A stretch of 64,000 nucleotides of DNA from positions 11,476,574-11,540,573 of the forward strand of contig CM042540.1 in assembly GCA_023630585.1 (NCBI GenBank), given 5' to 3'. Numbering within the stretch: position 1 is the stretch's first letter; the number at the start of each line of letters is the position of its first letter. Positions 34,801 to 47,799 of this stretch are shown piece by piece. Source of the stretch: Cranoglanis bouderius. Its lineage: Eukaryota > Chordata > Actinopteri > Siluriformes > Cranoglanididae. Made by a program: the position numbers and the translations under genes. The notes below the pieces were generated by a model. It was given only the letters and a program-made list of their open reading frames with translations. It was not told the origin of the DNA and did no database searches.

Positions 34801-37450
34801 TATCCCAGAAGCTTACATTTCTTTCTGAAACAGAAAGTCAGGGAGCAGTAGTTTCCAACCAGCAGGCCTTGGACTGGTACCATGACAGCATCTGGCTTTG
34901 AGCCGAGATCAGTCAAAAATATTTTGTCGCGGGAATGAGCACAGACACACAGACACAAATTCCAACCATGTTTTCAACCCACCCCCAATTTAAATCCTGA
35001 GATTAATATTGAATAACAGAATAGCTCATATTCAAAGCAGTAGGCCTTCCTAAAGAGGTTGTGAAATATCTGGAGTGTAACAAGTTAATATTAAATTGGC
35101 ATGCCTTTGTCGAGAAAAAATACATATCACTCTAAAATACTTGAACTGATTGACCTGATTTCACCCGATTGACTCAGTGGTGAATCGTGTTTATTGGTTA
35201 CAACACTCTGCACAAACCTGTAGAATGAATATTCCATGTAATTTTAACACTCAACTGCACATACCCTCCAGCGATTCCTTCACAGAAACCACTGCATGAT
35301 AATACCTGCACTGGTGTTTGTTTTCAGGTTTCTGGATAATGTCAGGCATCTGGCTTTAATAAATGGACTACATCTGCAATGGATTCATGAATGTCAATAT
35401 TTTCATTTGGATTGTTTCAATAAGCATCATGTCAGTTTAATCTGGAGAATATGCTTGACAGAATTTTCCTAAACACCATGATCTTGCTAACAGTCAATGT
35501 ATCTTACAAAACCAATTTCTTTTGAGTCTTCTTTACTTCTTTAAAAAATGAGTTATACTGGTTATTGGGGAAAATATTTGGATATATTTTTTCATACCTC
35601 TCAAATTGTTACTGTTATAGGAAAATCTTCAATTGTGGGGTGGTATGATCTGATGTAAAGCAGAGTTACTCTTATCATCCTAAAGCTGATTATTTCCCAG
35701 TAACAGCATATCATTTTATACCACAGCAATTTGCCAATCCTACCAATTGTTATCTAATAAACATACTCTTTTTAAACAATTTTAAAGATATGCTGTACTT
35801 TTTATATGTTTATAGTTTCATTCATTATTGTGAAAGCTCTGTCAAATAAATTAGTTTCTGTTGGCCAATCAGACTGGAGAATTCAAAAACATTGTGATGT
35901 AAAGAAATCTATACTGTAAAAATGTGTGATATTATGCAGTGTAATGTAATACTTGTAGTTCATTATAAAATAGTAATGAAAATTATCTTACCTTCTATTC
36001 CCTTTCTCTTTTATAAACTTTGTAAAAATGTGAATTTACAAGGTTTTTTTTTTTATACCAGTTTGATTTCAATTTAATGCCCTATCTCATTTTAACTGTA
36101 TTTCTCTTTTATCTGTAGAGCATCATGAAGAAGCAAAAATGAACACTGAGGATGCGTTGAGAGTAAAGTGATCCTGCACTGATTGCAGTGTACATACTGT
36201 AAAACAGTAACATATTTATATTTGTCAAATATTCTGAAATATAGAAAATTAGTACGAAAATAGACGGAAGGTCTATGATACAGTCATAACCCTTTAGGCT
36301 GATGTTTTATGACCTGTTAATGTAAAAAAAATCCCAGAATCACGGTCAGTCGTTTAATGTGAGGTCTTTTGATAGTTGACTGCGCATTCTTCGGTGACTA
36401 GCACGCCGCAGCTCAGGAATGCGACCGGCCTGATTGTGAAAGATGAGAATATTTGAGGAAGTGAAGGTTTAGTCTACTCTTCTGGAAAAGCTTGACAAAG
36501 CCCCCTCTGTGTAGTAGTGAGTGTGTATGCATGAGACATGCAGTAGTGAGTATGTATGAGTTTGGGCCTAACACAGCAAGGAAATGACGCCTTTTGGCTT
36601 TCCTCTCTTGTGAGGTCATTGTTTTGATTGGCCATGATCTCTTCATGAGAGTGGGATCTAGTGGTTTATTACTGGAAATAATCAAAAGAAAACCCCAGTA
36701 ACATACCTGTGAACAAATACAAATACACACAGCATAAAAACCATTTCAAAGTGTCAGCATTAATCGTTTGAAAGAAAAAAAAATGAAGAACTGCTTATGT
36801 GGATATTTATAAGTTTACTAGGTGAATAGTTTGGTCTGTTGTTGAATTAACATGCCTAAGTATACATATGCCATCTTTAAGTAGTTTAACTGTATACAGT
36901 TTCACAATAGACAGTGGAAAGAGCAGTTTGAATGAAATAATGGCATGGAAACACTCCCAAACATGGCATGCGGAAGAAAGCTGAAAAAGTAACTCAAATC
37001 TCAAGGAAATCTCTGTACTTCCTTTGGCTGATACTGTGCTGTGTAATGTGGTGTAGTAAACTTCATTTATATGTTACAGTAATTTGTAGGGAATTCCAAG
37101 CATTGTTGCTACTGTGAACAGTGTTATCTGTGTTAATTCTTGATGGGCTGAGATTTCTCTTTAAGACCCCATTTCTTCAAGGCTGACACGAAACGCGATG
37201 CATTCTTTTCACGTGCAATTTCTTCATCACCTTCTCTGTCTGCTCTTGACTAGAAACATGCCTAAACACGCCCCCGCTTCTGTCTGAGTGACTGTTTTGA
37301 CAGAGTTTATTTTCCTTCCTAATAAATCAATCTCACAATTCATGTAGATTTCCGTGTTTATTATTATTTGGTTTACTGGTGATTTAGTTATGAAACCTTG
37401 AATTAGGGAATTATTGCCGACTTTATTACTTTATGAGCAAAATAAAACAT
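31870..37450. other. Intergenic region without a supported gene
   Basis: Open frames here are short, lack family resemblance and do not show spliced continuity. The sequence is mostly AT-rich and unique, with some GC-richer islands (32240-32440, 33290-33480, 36340-36700, 37140-37300) that could be regulatory. Two stretches, 33950-34120 and 35640-35895, share phrases such as 'TTATACCACAG' and may be copies of one old repeat. Confidence 0.5.
33290..33480. promoter_or_regulatory. GC-richer island with perfect CArG box
   Basis: CCTTATAAGG at 33325-33334 matches the SRF core CC(A/T)6GG, in a purine-rich segment between pdc and ptgs2. Enhancer function is inference only. Confidence 0.25.
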
Positions 37451-37454
37451 ACAA

Positions 37455-38455
37455 CCCTAGTTCCAAAAAAGTTGGGACACTGTGTAAAATGTAAATAAAA
37501 ACAGAATGCAGTGATTTGCAAATCTAATAAACCCATATTTTATTTACAGTAGAACACAGAAAACATATCAAGTGTTTAAACTGAGGAACCATTTTAAGGA
37601 AAAAATAAGGTAATTTTGAATTTGATGGCAGCAATACGTCACAAAAAAGTTGGGACAGGCCCATGTTTACCTCAGTCCATTTTAAGACAGCTGTGTTTCT
37701 GGATCATGTTCACATATGGCTTCTACTTTGCATGATAGAGCTTTAACCAGCATTTGTGGATGGCACGGCGAACTGTGTTCACAGACAATGAGTTCTGGTG
37801 TTTCTGAGCCCTGCAGTGATTTCCATTACAGAATCATGCCTGTTTTTAATACATGCCTGAGGGTCCGAAGATCATGGGCATGCAATATTGATTTTCACCC
37901 TTGTCCCTTGCGCACAGAGATTTCTCCAGATTCTCTGAATCTTATGATACTCTGATGATATTATGTACTATAGATGATGAGATATTGAGATAGTCTTCGC
38001 AATTTTACGTTGAGGAGCATTATTCTGTAATTGTTCCACAAATTGTAGATGCAGTTTTTCGCAGATTAGTGAACCTCTGCCCAGGTTTACTTCTGAGAGA
38101 CTCTGCCTCTCTAAGATACTCTTTTTATACCCAATCATGTTACTGACCTGTTGCCAATTAACCTAATTAGTTGCTAATTAGAACCAAAATGTTCCTCCAG
38201 CTGTTCCTTTTAATTAACACTTACTTTTCCAGTCTTTTGTTGCCCCCGTCCTAACTTTTTTGAGACGTGTTGTGGCCAACAAATTCAAAATTATTTTATT
38301 GTTTTCTTAAAATGGTACATTTACTTGGTTTAAACATTTGATATGTTTTCTACGTTCTACTGTGAATAACATATGGGTTCATGAGGTTTGCAAACGCATT
38401 CTGTTTTTATTTACATTTTACACAGTGTTCCAACTTTTTTGGAATTGGGGTTGTA
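37455..38455 (-). mobile_element. Tc1-like element, internally deleted
   Basis: Left 'ACAACCCTAGTTCCAAAAAAG' and right '...TTTTTTGGAATTGGGGTTGT' are inverted repeats of about 150-200 bp. On minus, the interior resembles a Tc1-type transposase N terminus (sequence around 38040-38100 and 37880-37980), followed directly by the 3' end, so the catalytic part is deleted. A relic of the same family lies at 47440-47795. Confidence 0.8.
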
Positions 38456-38579
38456 TTATGTTCAGATTTCTCTGAAGTTTAAATCAAAAGGTTGGATCCT
38501 AAGACTCAGGTTACTGTCTGCATGCACTGGGTTTAATTTCACTTAACAATAACTTTAGACATGATTCACTGGAGCATAA

Positions 38580-39120
38580 TGATGGGTACGTAGGTTTGAG
38601 ATAAACTCCTGCACATTTTTTTTGCACAATAGAGATTCTCGTTCACTCCTCCGATTTCTGTTTTTTTCCACCCTGCATATGAAGCTTTTACCCAGCTGCT
38701 TTTCCATTACCAGCTGTTTACAAGGCATGCAGAATTCCCACTATGCACCCGAGCATTACGGCCTCGAGAGGACTCAGAAGGAAAAATAAACACATGTTCA
38801 CAACGAGATCCACTACAGGAGAAGCAGTATTAGCCCAGTAAATCTGCATGCTTGGAGGCTGTAGGAACAAGTTTTTCATGTAAAAATCACATTGCAACAT
38901 TGGAGGCACTTAAAAAGCCATCAGAGAAAAGGGAGGAGGAAAATGGACCTCCTAGCATAGTGAGTGACCATAGTGAATCAGCTAGCCTGCTGCAGCCGCT
39001 TTTAGTCACTTATGAAACACGCATCTGCACCATGACAGCAGGCTGGATAAGATTACCCATGAGTCAGTGGGAAAGTGATGTTGTGGATGTGACTAGGTGA
39101 TTGTGGTGACGGTGTTCAGC
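38580..39120. other. Unique GC-richer island, no gene
   Basis: Non-repetitive and higher in GC than its surroundings. It contains an AP-1 consensus TGAGTCA near 39060. Open frames on both strands lack resemblance to known families. It is a possible regulatory element upstream of the ptgs2 3' side. Confidence 0.25.
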
Positions 39121-41030
39121 AGATCAAAGCTAGAAAAAGTGAAAATAATCTCACGATGAGACACATTAATTTTCGATCTAACACCTAGATGCGTGTAAGA
39201 GTATACAGCTCACTTTAGTCATTGATATACTACTGAACTACTGATAACTACTGTAGACACCAAGAGTCTAAGTTTCCCACCCAGAACTACTTTCATTAAA
39301 TGTAATATGAGTAATAATTAAGGATATGTCTAAAGCTGGGTCCAAAAAGCCACCACATGAGTCCACTACATAGAGATTACACATTTTTATCTAATCAGAA
39401 CTAATAGAATTGTTAAACAGAATGTCATACAGTTGATACGTATTACTCAAGAATGTAGAAATACATAGCTCTTCCATAAATAGTTATATTAATATGGTGA
39501 TATAGAATATCCTGTTGACTATTTTTTAATTGCTGTGTTCATATTTTTCAGTCAAATAGTAACATAGATTATATGAATTACAAATAAATTCCATATAATT
39601 TGCTATATATGCCATATAATGTAATACATTTTATTTTATTAGTTAGAAAAAAGATTATCAGTTCTTATTGTTTGAATAAGTAATATATTAATAAGTACAA
39701 ATTAACACGTAAAAGGAATTTATCTTAGTGTATATTATTGAAGAATAGTCTAGAGATTAGAGGAAAAACAACCATTTTTCAGTTAGATTATATGATATTT
39801 TGTCATTTTATATGTCATTTTATATTTATTATACTATATTATTTGTGTATATTCATTAATAGGTTGTGGTACATCTGGAGCTTCTCGTTTTCAAAGGGAC
39901 ACATTACAGACCAATGCACACACTTGTTTCACAGTCATTCAACAAAATTAAATGTAACTATAAGTGTCATTTTTAATAAATTAAAAAAAATTTAAAAAAA
40001 AGCTTTCTATTCTATTCAATATTGCTCAGAAATCTGTGGGGACAAAAATTGCCAAAGATGCCAACAGGATATTCAGATATATTTAAATTTCATATGAGGA
40101 TTTCTAAAACAGCTAAAAATGGACATGTTTTAAATGAGTTCATGAAGTAAAAGTGCACCAAGGTTTAGTTTTACAGAGAAAAAAAAAACAGTTCATAAAA
40201 ACGTCACATTTGGATCCAACGATAAACATTTAAACTTATTATTTAAATCTTTTGATTAGACCCATTAATTAAAGGGCAGGTCTGTTTTGGAAACGTGACC
40301 GAATTGAATTCACCCTCCATCAACTTAAACACTCCACAGAAAACAAACAAACAGAGCACGTACCTTAGCAACAGCATGCATACTTTCACATGAGGAAAGC
40401 CCTTATAAGTCATACACATCCGCTCTGAATTCTGTCACATCCCACATCGCGTGCTCACCTCTCCTTTACCCCATGCCCTCAAATCAGACAATATCATCAC
40501 CTTTACACACACTTACACTTGCTAGAAAGAATTATGTGGTTGTGGTTTAGTTCTGCTATGTATCACAAATTTATCACAAAAAAGTTTTCATTGTTTTTTT
40601 GTAGAATGTAAATTTTCTATTATTTATTTCTTTATTTATTTGTTAAATCATGTATTCATTTACAGCAAAAAGGCTGCTAATCTGAAATATACACATGAAA
40701 TTAAGAAGACGGGTTTGTGATTCAACGATTTGGCCATTTAGACCAGAGATATACGTAAGTCCATACAGTAGATTGTGATAAGAGAGAGGCAGGGATAGAA
40801 AATACTTGAGTAACTGTACTTTGTTTCTATGCTGACATACTATTTTGGCATATTTATAATTTAACTGAGTATTATTGAAAGTGGATATGTATGGATATGG
40901 TGCAGCTTCATGACATTTTTACATAACATTAACCTATTTGTTACACCTACTCCACTGTAAGTTCATTCAAGTTGCCTTTGCTTAAAATATTACTTCGATG
41001 CAAATACATATAATGCCAATGCAAATTTAT
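39120..41030. other. AT-rich intergenic, nothing recognised
   Basis: Low-complexity A/T-rich sequence with scattered short direct repeats. I see no coding region, RNA gene or clear transposon. Confidence 0.5.
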
Positions 41031-41031
41031 A

Positions 41032-43025
41032 TACAGTCATGTGGAAAAATGGAAATTGTTGGCTTTTTGACATATTTGGACACGCAAACATTTAATCTTC
41101 TTTGAAACAATGCCTATTAATAAAGTTGATAAACTCTATCAAATGACATAAAAATTTACATTTTTTTAGATTAAAGTAGTACATTTCACAATTTAAACAA
41201 ACAAAAAACACATCACTCACATGGAAAAACTAAGTACACCCCTACATTTATCACACCTTCAAATCCATAAAATTAGAATCAGGTGTTTAAGATTAGGTGC
41301 CAGTGATTAGAACCTGCTTAGGGAGTGCGGGTGGAACCTGTCTTATTTATATATCTATATTATTTATATATTGATACTGAACAAAAATATGTGTATAAAA
41401 CTCTATGCGAAGGAGATGTGTTGCACTGCGTGAGGCAAATGGTGGTCACACCAGATACTGACTGGTTTTCTGACCAATACAGTAAAACTGCACATTTTAG
41501 AGTGGCCTTTTATTGTGGCCAGCCTAAGGCACACCTGTGCAATAATCATGCTGTCTAATCAGCATCTTGATATGCCACACCTGTGAGGTGGATGGATTAT
41601 CTCGGCAAAGGAGAAGTGCTCACTAACACAGATTTAGACAGATTTGTGAACAATATTTGAGAGAAATAGGCCTTTTGTGTACATAGAAAAAGTCTTAAAT
41701 CTTTGAGTTCAGCTCATGCAAAATGGGGGCAAAAATAAAAGTGTTGCGTTTATATTTTTGTTCAGTATATTATATCTAGTGTCTGGTGCCAAGATCTAAA
41801 GAGTTCTGTTAGGCATTCAGAAAAAAGGTTCTGGATGCCTATGAGACTGGCAAGGGATTTTAAAAAATCCCCAAATTATTTGAAATGCATCATTCCACTG
41901 TAAGGAAAATAATCTACAAATGGCGCAGATTTCAAACGACTGCCAATTTGTCCAGGATTGGCCGTCCCAGCAAATTCAGCCCAAGAGCAGACCATATGAG
42001 GCAAAAAGAAGTCTCCAGGAACCCCAAAATTTCATCACAGGATCTGCTAGTAAGTCTTGCAACTGTTGGTGTCAAAGTGCATGCATCTACAATCAGAAAG
42101 AAATTGCACAAATTTGACCTGCATGGGAGGTGTGCCAGGAAAAAGACTTTGCTGTCTAAAATGAACCTTAAAGCAAGACTACAGTTTGCCAATGAGCATA
42201 TAAGTAAAGAATAGGCCTTTTGGAATAATGTGCTCTGGACAGACAAATCAAATATAGAGTTATTTGGCCACAGTAACAGCAGACATGTTTGGTGCTGACC
42301 AAGGAGAAGCTTTTTCAGGAGAAGCACCTCATACCAACTGTGAAGCACGGTGGTGAAATGTTATGGTTTGGGGTTGCTTCACTGCCTCAGGGACTCGACA
42401 GCTTGCATTCATTGATTCAACTATGAATTCTGCATCATATCAAAGGGTGCTTGAAGATAATGTGAGGTCATCTGTCCAAAAGTTGAAGTTGAACCGAAAG
42501 TGGACCTTTCAACAGGATAATGATCCTAAGGACACTAGCAAATCTATCAAGGAATGGCTCAGAAAGAAGAAACAGAGTGTTATGGAATGGCCTAGTCAAA
42601 GCCCGGATATGAATCCCACTGAAATGTTGTGGGGGGGATTTGAAACAGGCAGCACATGCAAGAAAACCCTCAAACATCTTGCAACTGAAAGAATATTGTA
42701 TGGAAGAGTGGTCAAATATTCCTGCAAGCCTGGTGGACAATTATGCAAAACGCCTACAAGAAGTTATTTCTGCTAAAGGGGGCAATACTAGCTTCTGAGG
42801 CCAAGGGTGTGCTTACTTTTTCCACAGACGAATATCACATCTATTGATATCACATCTATTGAATAAATAATTGAAAAAGCTCATTTTCCTTGTGGCTTTG
42901 TTCAAGTATATCAACTTTAATATTAATAGGCACTGTTTCAAAGAGGATCAAATGTTTCCTTGTCCAAATATGTATTTAAAAAATTAATTAATTAAAACAT
43001 TTAAAAAACCCAACAATTTGTATCA
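41032..43025 (+). mobile_element. Tc1-like transposon, second copy, with another element inside
   Basis: Ends and interior match the element at 10824-12296: left 'ACAGTCATGTGGAAAAATGG', right '...CCTTGTCCAAATATGT'. Transposase fragments on plus include VHASTIRKKLHKFDLHGR (about 42079), MVWGCFTASGTRQLAFID (42363), FQQDNDPKDTSKS and WPSQSPDMNPTEMLW. Several frameshifts are present, and TEMLW replaces the usual TE-N/H-LW. It is interrupted at 41375-41767 by a different element. Confidence 0.85.
41375..41767 (+). mobile_element. Deleted Tc1-type element nested in another Tc1-type element
   Basis: Ends TACTGAACAAAAATAT and its reverse complement ATTTTTGTTCAGTA are bordered by TA. The interior keeps only the last transposase codons (RRRCVALREANGGHTRY-like sequence near 41410-41450, ending TGA) and the 3' noncoding region ('GGCCTTTTATTGTGGCCAGC'). 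All upstream coding sequence is deleted. Confidence 0.85.
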
Positions 43026-43104
43026 TCAAAATAGGATTCCTAGTGTGTGTTACTGCTGCTTTCAGAAGTTCACTGTTTTTTGCCTGTCAAGTCAATGCTG
43101 GAAT

Positions 43105-43450
43105 TGGTGTTGCTTCACACAGAGCGGCCTACAAACATGGCCACTGACTACAACTCCCAGAACCCAAAGCGGCCTACAAACATGACCTCCAAAGACTACA
43201 ACATCCAACAACCATCAAAAACTCTATCATGTTCACATTTACCTTCCTACTGATTGCACATGATTGCACACACCTGGACTCATTTACACAATCACTACTA
43301 ACAGTATATAAGGACATTCATTTCACCACCTCATTGTGAAGTATATTCATTGTGAAGTATATGCTTTTGCGAAGTCTTTTGAGCAATATCTCTAAATGTG
43401 TCCACTGGTGCTGCAGCAGAACAATCTGAATAAAGGCATGCAGTATGTTT
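43105..43450 (+). repeat. Possible solo LTR
   Basis: A duplicated 'GCGGCCTACAAACATG' motif (43122 and 43170) is followed by a TATA-like 'ACAGTATATAAGGACA' near 43301 and an 'AATCTGAATAAAGGCATGC' polyadenylation-like segment near 43425. The spacing resembles a Ty3/gypsy-type LTR, but ends and target duplication are not clear. Confidence 0.35.
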
Positions 43451-43454
43451 GCAC

Positions 43455-43975
43455 GTTTGCAGGTGGTCTAGAACGCAACGGCTAGACTGTTAACGAATGC
43501 AAAAAAACCCTGATCATATCACTCCAATTCTAGCTTCTTGTCATTGGCTTCCAGTCTTTTTTAGAATTCAATCAAGATTTTGCTGATTGTTTTTAAAGCT
43601 CTTAATCGACAAGCTCCATCTTATATTTCTGACCTTATTTATTTGCATTCAGCTCCCCAGCCTTTCAGGTCTGCCAATAAAGCTCTCTACATGTCCCACG
43701 GTCACGTCTTAAATTAAAAGGTGACAGAGGAATCAGTTGCCACCTGACATTAAGAGTGCTTCCTCAATCGTTATTTTTAAATGTATACTTAAGACACATT
43801 TTTACTCTTTGGCCTTCCCTGGCTACTAACTTGTTGATTAGTAACTTTTTTTTTTTTCATTGTATATTTTATTATATTTTATAATTGTTTCTGTATAGCA
43901 CTTTGGTCAGTGTAAGCTTAATTTAAATGTGCTTTATAAATAAAATTTACTTACTTACTTACTTACTAATTAAGA
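43455..43975 (+). mobile_element. Non-LTR retrotransposon 3' end
   Basis: A broken frame gives ITPILASCHWLPV and similar phrases from the end of a LINE reverse transcriptase (family form: HITPVLxSLHWLPV). It is followed by a 3' UTR ending 'GTGCTTTATAAATAAAATTTA' and an (ACTT)n tail. The element is 5'-truncated with stop codons, so it is inactive. The tail type suggests an L2- or Rex-like clade. Confidence 0.7.
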
Positions 43976-44339
43976 GATACCATGAGGGTGGCCAATCTGA
44001 GCATAAAGAACAGTGTTAGCAAGCATGCCTATTCACAAGAGTGCAAGGTGTTATGATTTGAAAGCACGCACAGCTATTTGTGAGCACACAGCAGTAAATA
44101 AAGCATGCAGATTAGCTTATGCCCATGAGTGTACTTCCGTTAAGTGCATAGTCAGCTGTGACACACGTTTGTATTTTATCACTTGCTCGGCTACAATCTG
44201 CTTAAGATTCAAGTTGAATTTTGAGACTTTAGAGGCCAGGTATAAGAAATATGTTCCCATGGCTATGATTAGTCCGCCAATTCCCATTCCTCCAGAAAGA
44301 GACCTTAATTTTCTATAACATCGGTCTCGAAAGTTTTGA

Positions 44340-44430
44340 AAGGACACGGGAACAAGTACCTGAGTGGCCTCTGTGGATAGAAATGGCCAGATCCTCCTGA
44401 TGTTGTAAAGGAGCAACCTGCATGAGTAAG
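44340..44430 (-). mobile_element. Short LINE reverse-transcriptase fragment
   Basis: On minus, LLLYNIRRIWPFLSTEATQV matches a block I recognise from fish LINE reverse transcriptases (LYNIRRIRPFLSTEATQVLV). Only about 30 codons remain. Confidence 0.6.
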
Positions 44431-44514
44431 TCAGTTTAGCTATGTGAGGCGAGGTTGGTTATCCATGATTGCTGTACTTCCCATAAAAGGTGGTTTGGCT
44501 CTACATTGGCACTA

Positions 44515-44675
44515 GTTATGAATGAGTGTGTATAATTATGTGAATGAGTGTGTTAATGAGTTTGTGAATGGGTGTGTATAGCGTCCTGTCTAAACATCCA
44601 GGGTGTATTCACACCTTGTGTTCTTAGGATAAGCTCCTGATAAATCTTAAAGACGAATGAATAAATAAATGCCTA
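44515..44675 (+). repeat. Diverged SINE 3' part
   Basis: 'GAATGAGTGTGTATAATTATG', 'AGGGTGTATTCACACC' and 'TTAAAGACGAATGAATAAAT' align with the SINE 3' module, with losses. Confidence 0.45.
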
Positions 44676-45489
44676 GGAACACTTGCACACCGAGAACAAT
44701 TCTCATGCACTGCGATGTATCAGAGAATGCCTCTGGTATGCCTTGATTGTCTCTAAATATTAAGGAGCTTTTTTTGGTCACAAAGCCCACTTCCACTGTG
44801 CATAATCCACAATGTGCTATAGAATATTGAATATGCATGGGGAAATGATCATTTGTTGTTGTTTTTTTGCTACTCTTGTTCTCTTTATTGATAAATTGCT
44901 GCTAAACATACATCCATGTCATGGTACACTTCAACAATGAATGGCTGTTGTCTCCTGACAATTTCAGGTTGTCACTATGGAGGGCATAACTGTAACAGGA
45001 AGTAAGGTGTGAACAAGATGATTTCAGAATGATGGAGTCGGTTACTCAGCAGTGACTTTCCTGCTGGGAATCTTGCGAGGAGGTGTGGTGTATTGTGTGT
45101 GGGAGTGTATGTGTATAGTGTGGTGGTGTGTGTTGCCCTCGCACTTTGATTTTAGCCACTCCATTGGCGTCTTGCTTCTCGCCTCTATTTGCTTGGTTGG
45201 GACCTGTGAGACAGAGTTTGCAGAAATCAGAGGCGTATCTCAGTTATGCTGAGGATGGCCCCACATGGACAGCCTAAAGATCATTGAGATTACTGAGGAT
45301 GGTACCACTTAAAAACCATGAAGATGGCTTTGGGTTGTAATTACCATGAACAGTTTTGCCCTCGAGTTGCCAACACTGAACAGTGGAAAACTTCAACAAA
45401 ATAGACTTCATGTGAAAACTATAATGAATTTCCTGGTTACACAATTGCACTTTTTGACCATGTAGTACACAGTTATAGAGGGGAATTAT

Positions 45490-45615
45490 TTATAATTGCC
45501 ACCATCGCCTCTGGCTTGCTCATTAGCAAAAAAAAAAAAAAAAAAAAAAAAAAATTATCAATTTGTCCATTGTTAAAAGCGCTATACAAATAAAATTGAA
45601 TTGCATTGAATTATC
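45490..45615 (+). repeat. Retroelement tail with long A-run
   Basis: 'CCACCATCGCCTCTGGCTTGC', an A-run at about 45529-45554, then 'TTAAAAGCGCTATACAAATAA' and an AATTG-type tail, the same family as 25925. Confidence 0.65.
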
Positions 45616-45650
45616 ATTCTAACCTAAGCCTGTCATTCTATTTTTCCTGC

Positions 45651-45652
45651 TA

Positions 45653-45692
<40 letters not shown>
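45651..45692. repeat. (TA)n microsatellite
   Basis: TA dinucleotide tract of about 40 bp. Confidence 0.93.
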
Positions 45693-45693
<1 letters not shown>

Positions 45694-46462
45694 ACTCCAA
45701 TAGCCATACTGTACATACAGTGTATGACTTTATGGAATAAATATTTGGGGAAATTGTCCACACCTCTGCTGCTTCCAGCAGTAGCCAAGGTCTTTTTCAC
45801 CAATGTTCTTCACCAATGTCCATATGGAACCAGTGGCACTGAGCATGCATTAACAGTGCCAGTGGGGCTCACTACAGCCTTAGTCACTGGGGAGGCCTGT
45901 ATGGTTTTGGTTGCGGTAGGCATGTTGGCAAGGCTGAAGGACTAGCGGGGTAATCCTATAAGCAGGTCAACCGTTACCTTTTTTCTTAATCACCCCTTTC
46001 TCTGCTTTCTCTATACAGAGACGTATCTTAAATAGATAGTTTTAACTGAGTGCATAAAATGGTATCCATGACCGCACTAATGCTGCATTTTTATGTCAGA
46101 TCTTGGTGTTCAGCACTAATAGCTTAAAAATAGAGTTTTTCTTAATTTACTTTCTTCAGCATTATTATCTTCTGTACGTTACTGTGATATCTAAGCAATT
46201 TTATTGGTTGCCAGTAAGGTAATGTGAAGCAATCTCAGATTTAGATTAAGCTGAATTGAGACTTATATGCATACATGACAAATTGATGTAACACTCTAGG
46301 ACGATTCATTACTCTCAACTTCAGTATATTTTTAATATATTAGACTACTAATAGTTTTTTTATTTTATTTTATCACATTAGTACTCCTTTATTTATGCTA
46401 CTTTATTTATTGATTTTCATTTTTCTTGCTTTTATTTTACATTATATTTCAATAAACTGTAT

Positions 46463-46465
<3 letters not shown>

Positions 46466-46549
<84 letters not shown>
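46466..46549. repeat. Long (TA)n microsatellite
   Basis: About 42 uninterrupted TA units, self-complementary and cruciform-prone. Confidence 0.97.
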
Positions 46550-46551
<2 letters not shown>

Positions 46552-47125
46552 TTATCAGTCCAGATTTCCTATTGCCCAGTTGCTTCAGGCTTATAGTCTC
46601 TTTTGTTTAAAGGTATAGTCTAGACACAATTGGAAAAACTAAAGAAAAGCCTGGCGACATCAGGGGTGTGAACTGCATACAGGTCATTTCGGTACTCTGA
46701 ATGGGCGTCATTTTCAGTTTAAACACCTGTTCTAACACAAGCCTGAACAAATCTTTGAATTATTGGATTGCATTCAGATTTAACCTCTTCACACTTGGAA
46801 TGGATTTTACTCTTTTATCAGCTCTATTATTGAGTTGGATTTTCCCTCATTATAAATTGCTTTGGTTAAAAGCCATTGCTAACTGATTGACCTTCATATA
46901 TATTTATATAAAGGTGTATAATAAGAATTGCATAATTGTATAATAAGAATAACAGTAAGAAATACAGTAGTTTATGGGAAAACTCCATGATTAGGCTCAG
47001 ATCACTGAAAATTCTTTCTGAATGAAGTAACACTGTTTAAGTTAGAAACAACTAAAACAAGAGCATTAAAGACATTTTTTTTTTTTCTTCATGCATATGT
47101 TACTTGGGGAACAGGGCTGGAGCAC

Positions 47126-47300
47126 AGAGGCGTACCTACAGGGCAGGCAAGGCAGGCAATTGCCTGGGGCCCCACATTCTGAGAGGGTCCCCAAGGGCTG
47201 ATCATTTAAATAATCAGAAATTTTCATCTTAAAATAATTTACCATTAAAGGGGGTCAAACTGAAACACTAAAATCCTCTCATGCTGAGCAGGAAAACAAA
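47126..47300 (+). mobile_element. hAT-type terminal fragment
   Basis: 'CAGAGGCGTACCTACAGGGC' then 'AATTGCCTGGGGCCCC' resembles the terminus of hAT elements (CAG-GGCG-type ends). No partner end or transposase was found. Confidence 0.4.
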
Positions 47301-47439
47301 GTGTGTCAATGTCTATATGAGTTCCAAGTTACGTGAACATAATATGAGCAGCATGTAACATTTAATTTTGTGCTAGAAAACTAATGTTTTGGAATGTAAA
47401 ATGTTTTTTTTTTTTTTTTTAATCTAAATATGTTTATAT

Positions 47440-47795
47440 ATGTTTATGTTTAAGACAGTGACATCTGAGGGATCGGAGATCACGTGCATTCAGAAGTGGT
47501 TTTCGCCCTTTAAGCACCGAGATTTGGCCAGATTCCTTGTATACTATGATTAGATGATTACCTCATCCATTTCACATCACCTTCTTATTTCAACTTGTCA
47601 CATTGCTATTAGTCCTAAGTTGCCCCTGGCCCAACTGTCAATTTCAATAAAAAATCTATGCAGTTGATTAGGTAATACATCAAATACCTTGTCTCTATAC
47701 ATTTTTTGTTTAAATTCAAGTCAAAGTACATTTACAAATCATACCTCTTTGTTTTTATTAGCATTTTCCATACTGTCCCAACTGGGGTTGTAAAT
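47440..47795. mobile_element. Diverged Tc1-like relic
   Basis: 'CCATACTGTCCCAACTGGGG' and 'TTGTA' at its right end match the terminus of the element at 37455-38455. The interior phrases 'TTTCGCCCTTTAAGCACCGAG' and 'ATTTCACATCACC' also align loosely. Much deleted. Confidence 0.55.
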
Positions 47796-47799
47796 TCAT

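Larger units (their letters stand above)
44680..47120. other. Intergenic, repeats only
   Basis: Apart from the repeat tail at 45490-45615 and the TA tracts, I see no gene. The open frame at 45724-45945 has no family resemblance. Confidence 0.5.

Noticed and set aside
36413..36730. 105-codon open frame on minus
   Set aside because: No homologue recalled, no splice partners; probably chance in a GC-richer island.
44013..44318. 101-codon open frame on plus
   Set aside because: It overlaps a LINE-fragment area on the other strand and shows no recognisable domain.
46395..46610. Open frame over the TA tract
   Set aside because: Alternating Tyr-Ile from (TA)n; not a gene.
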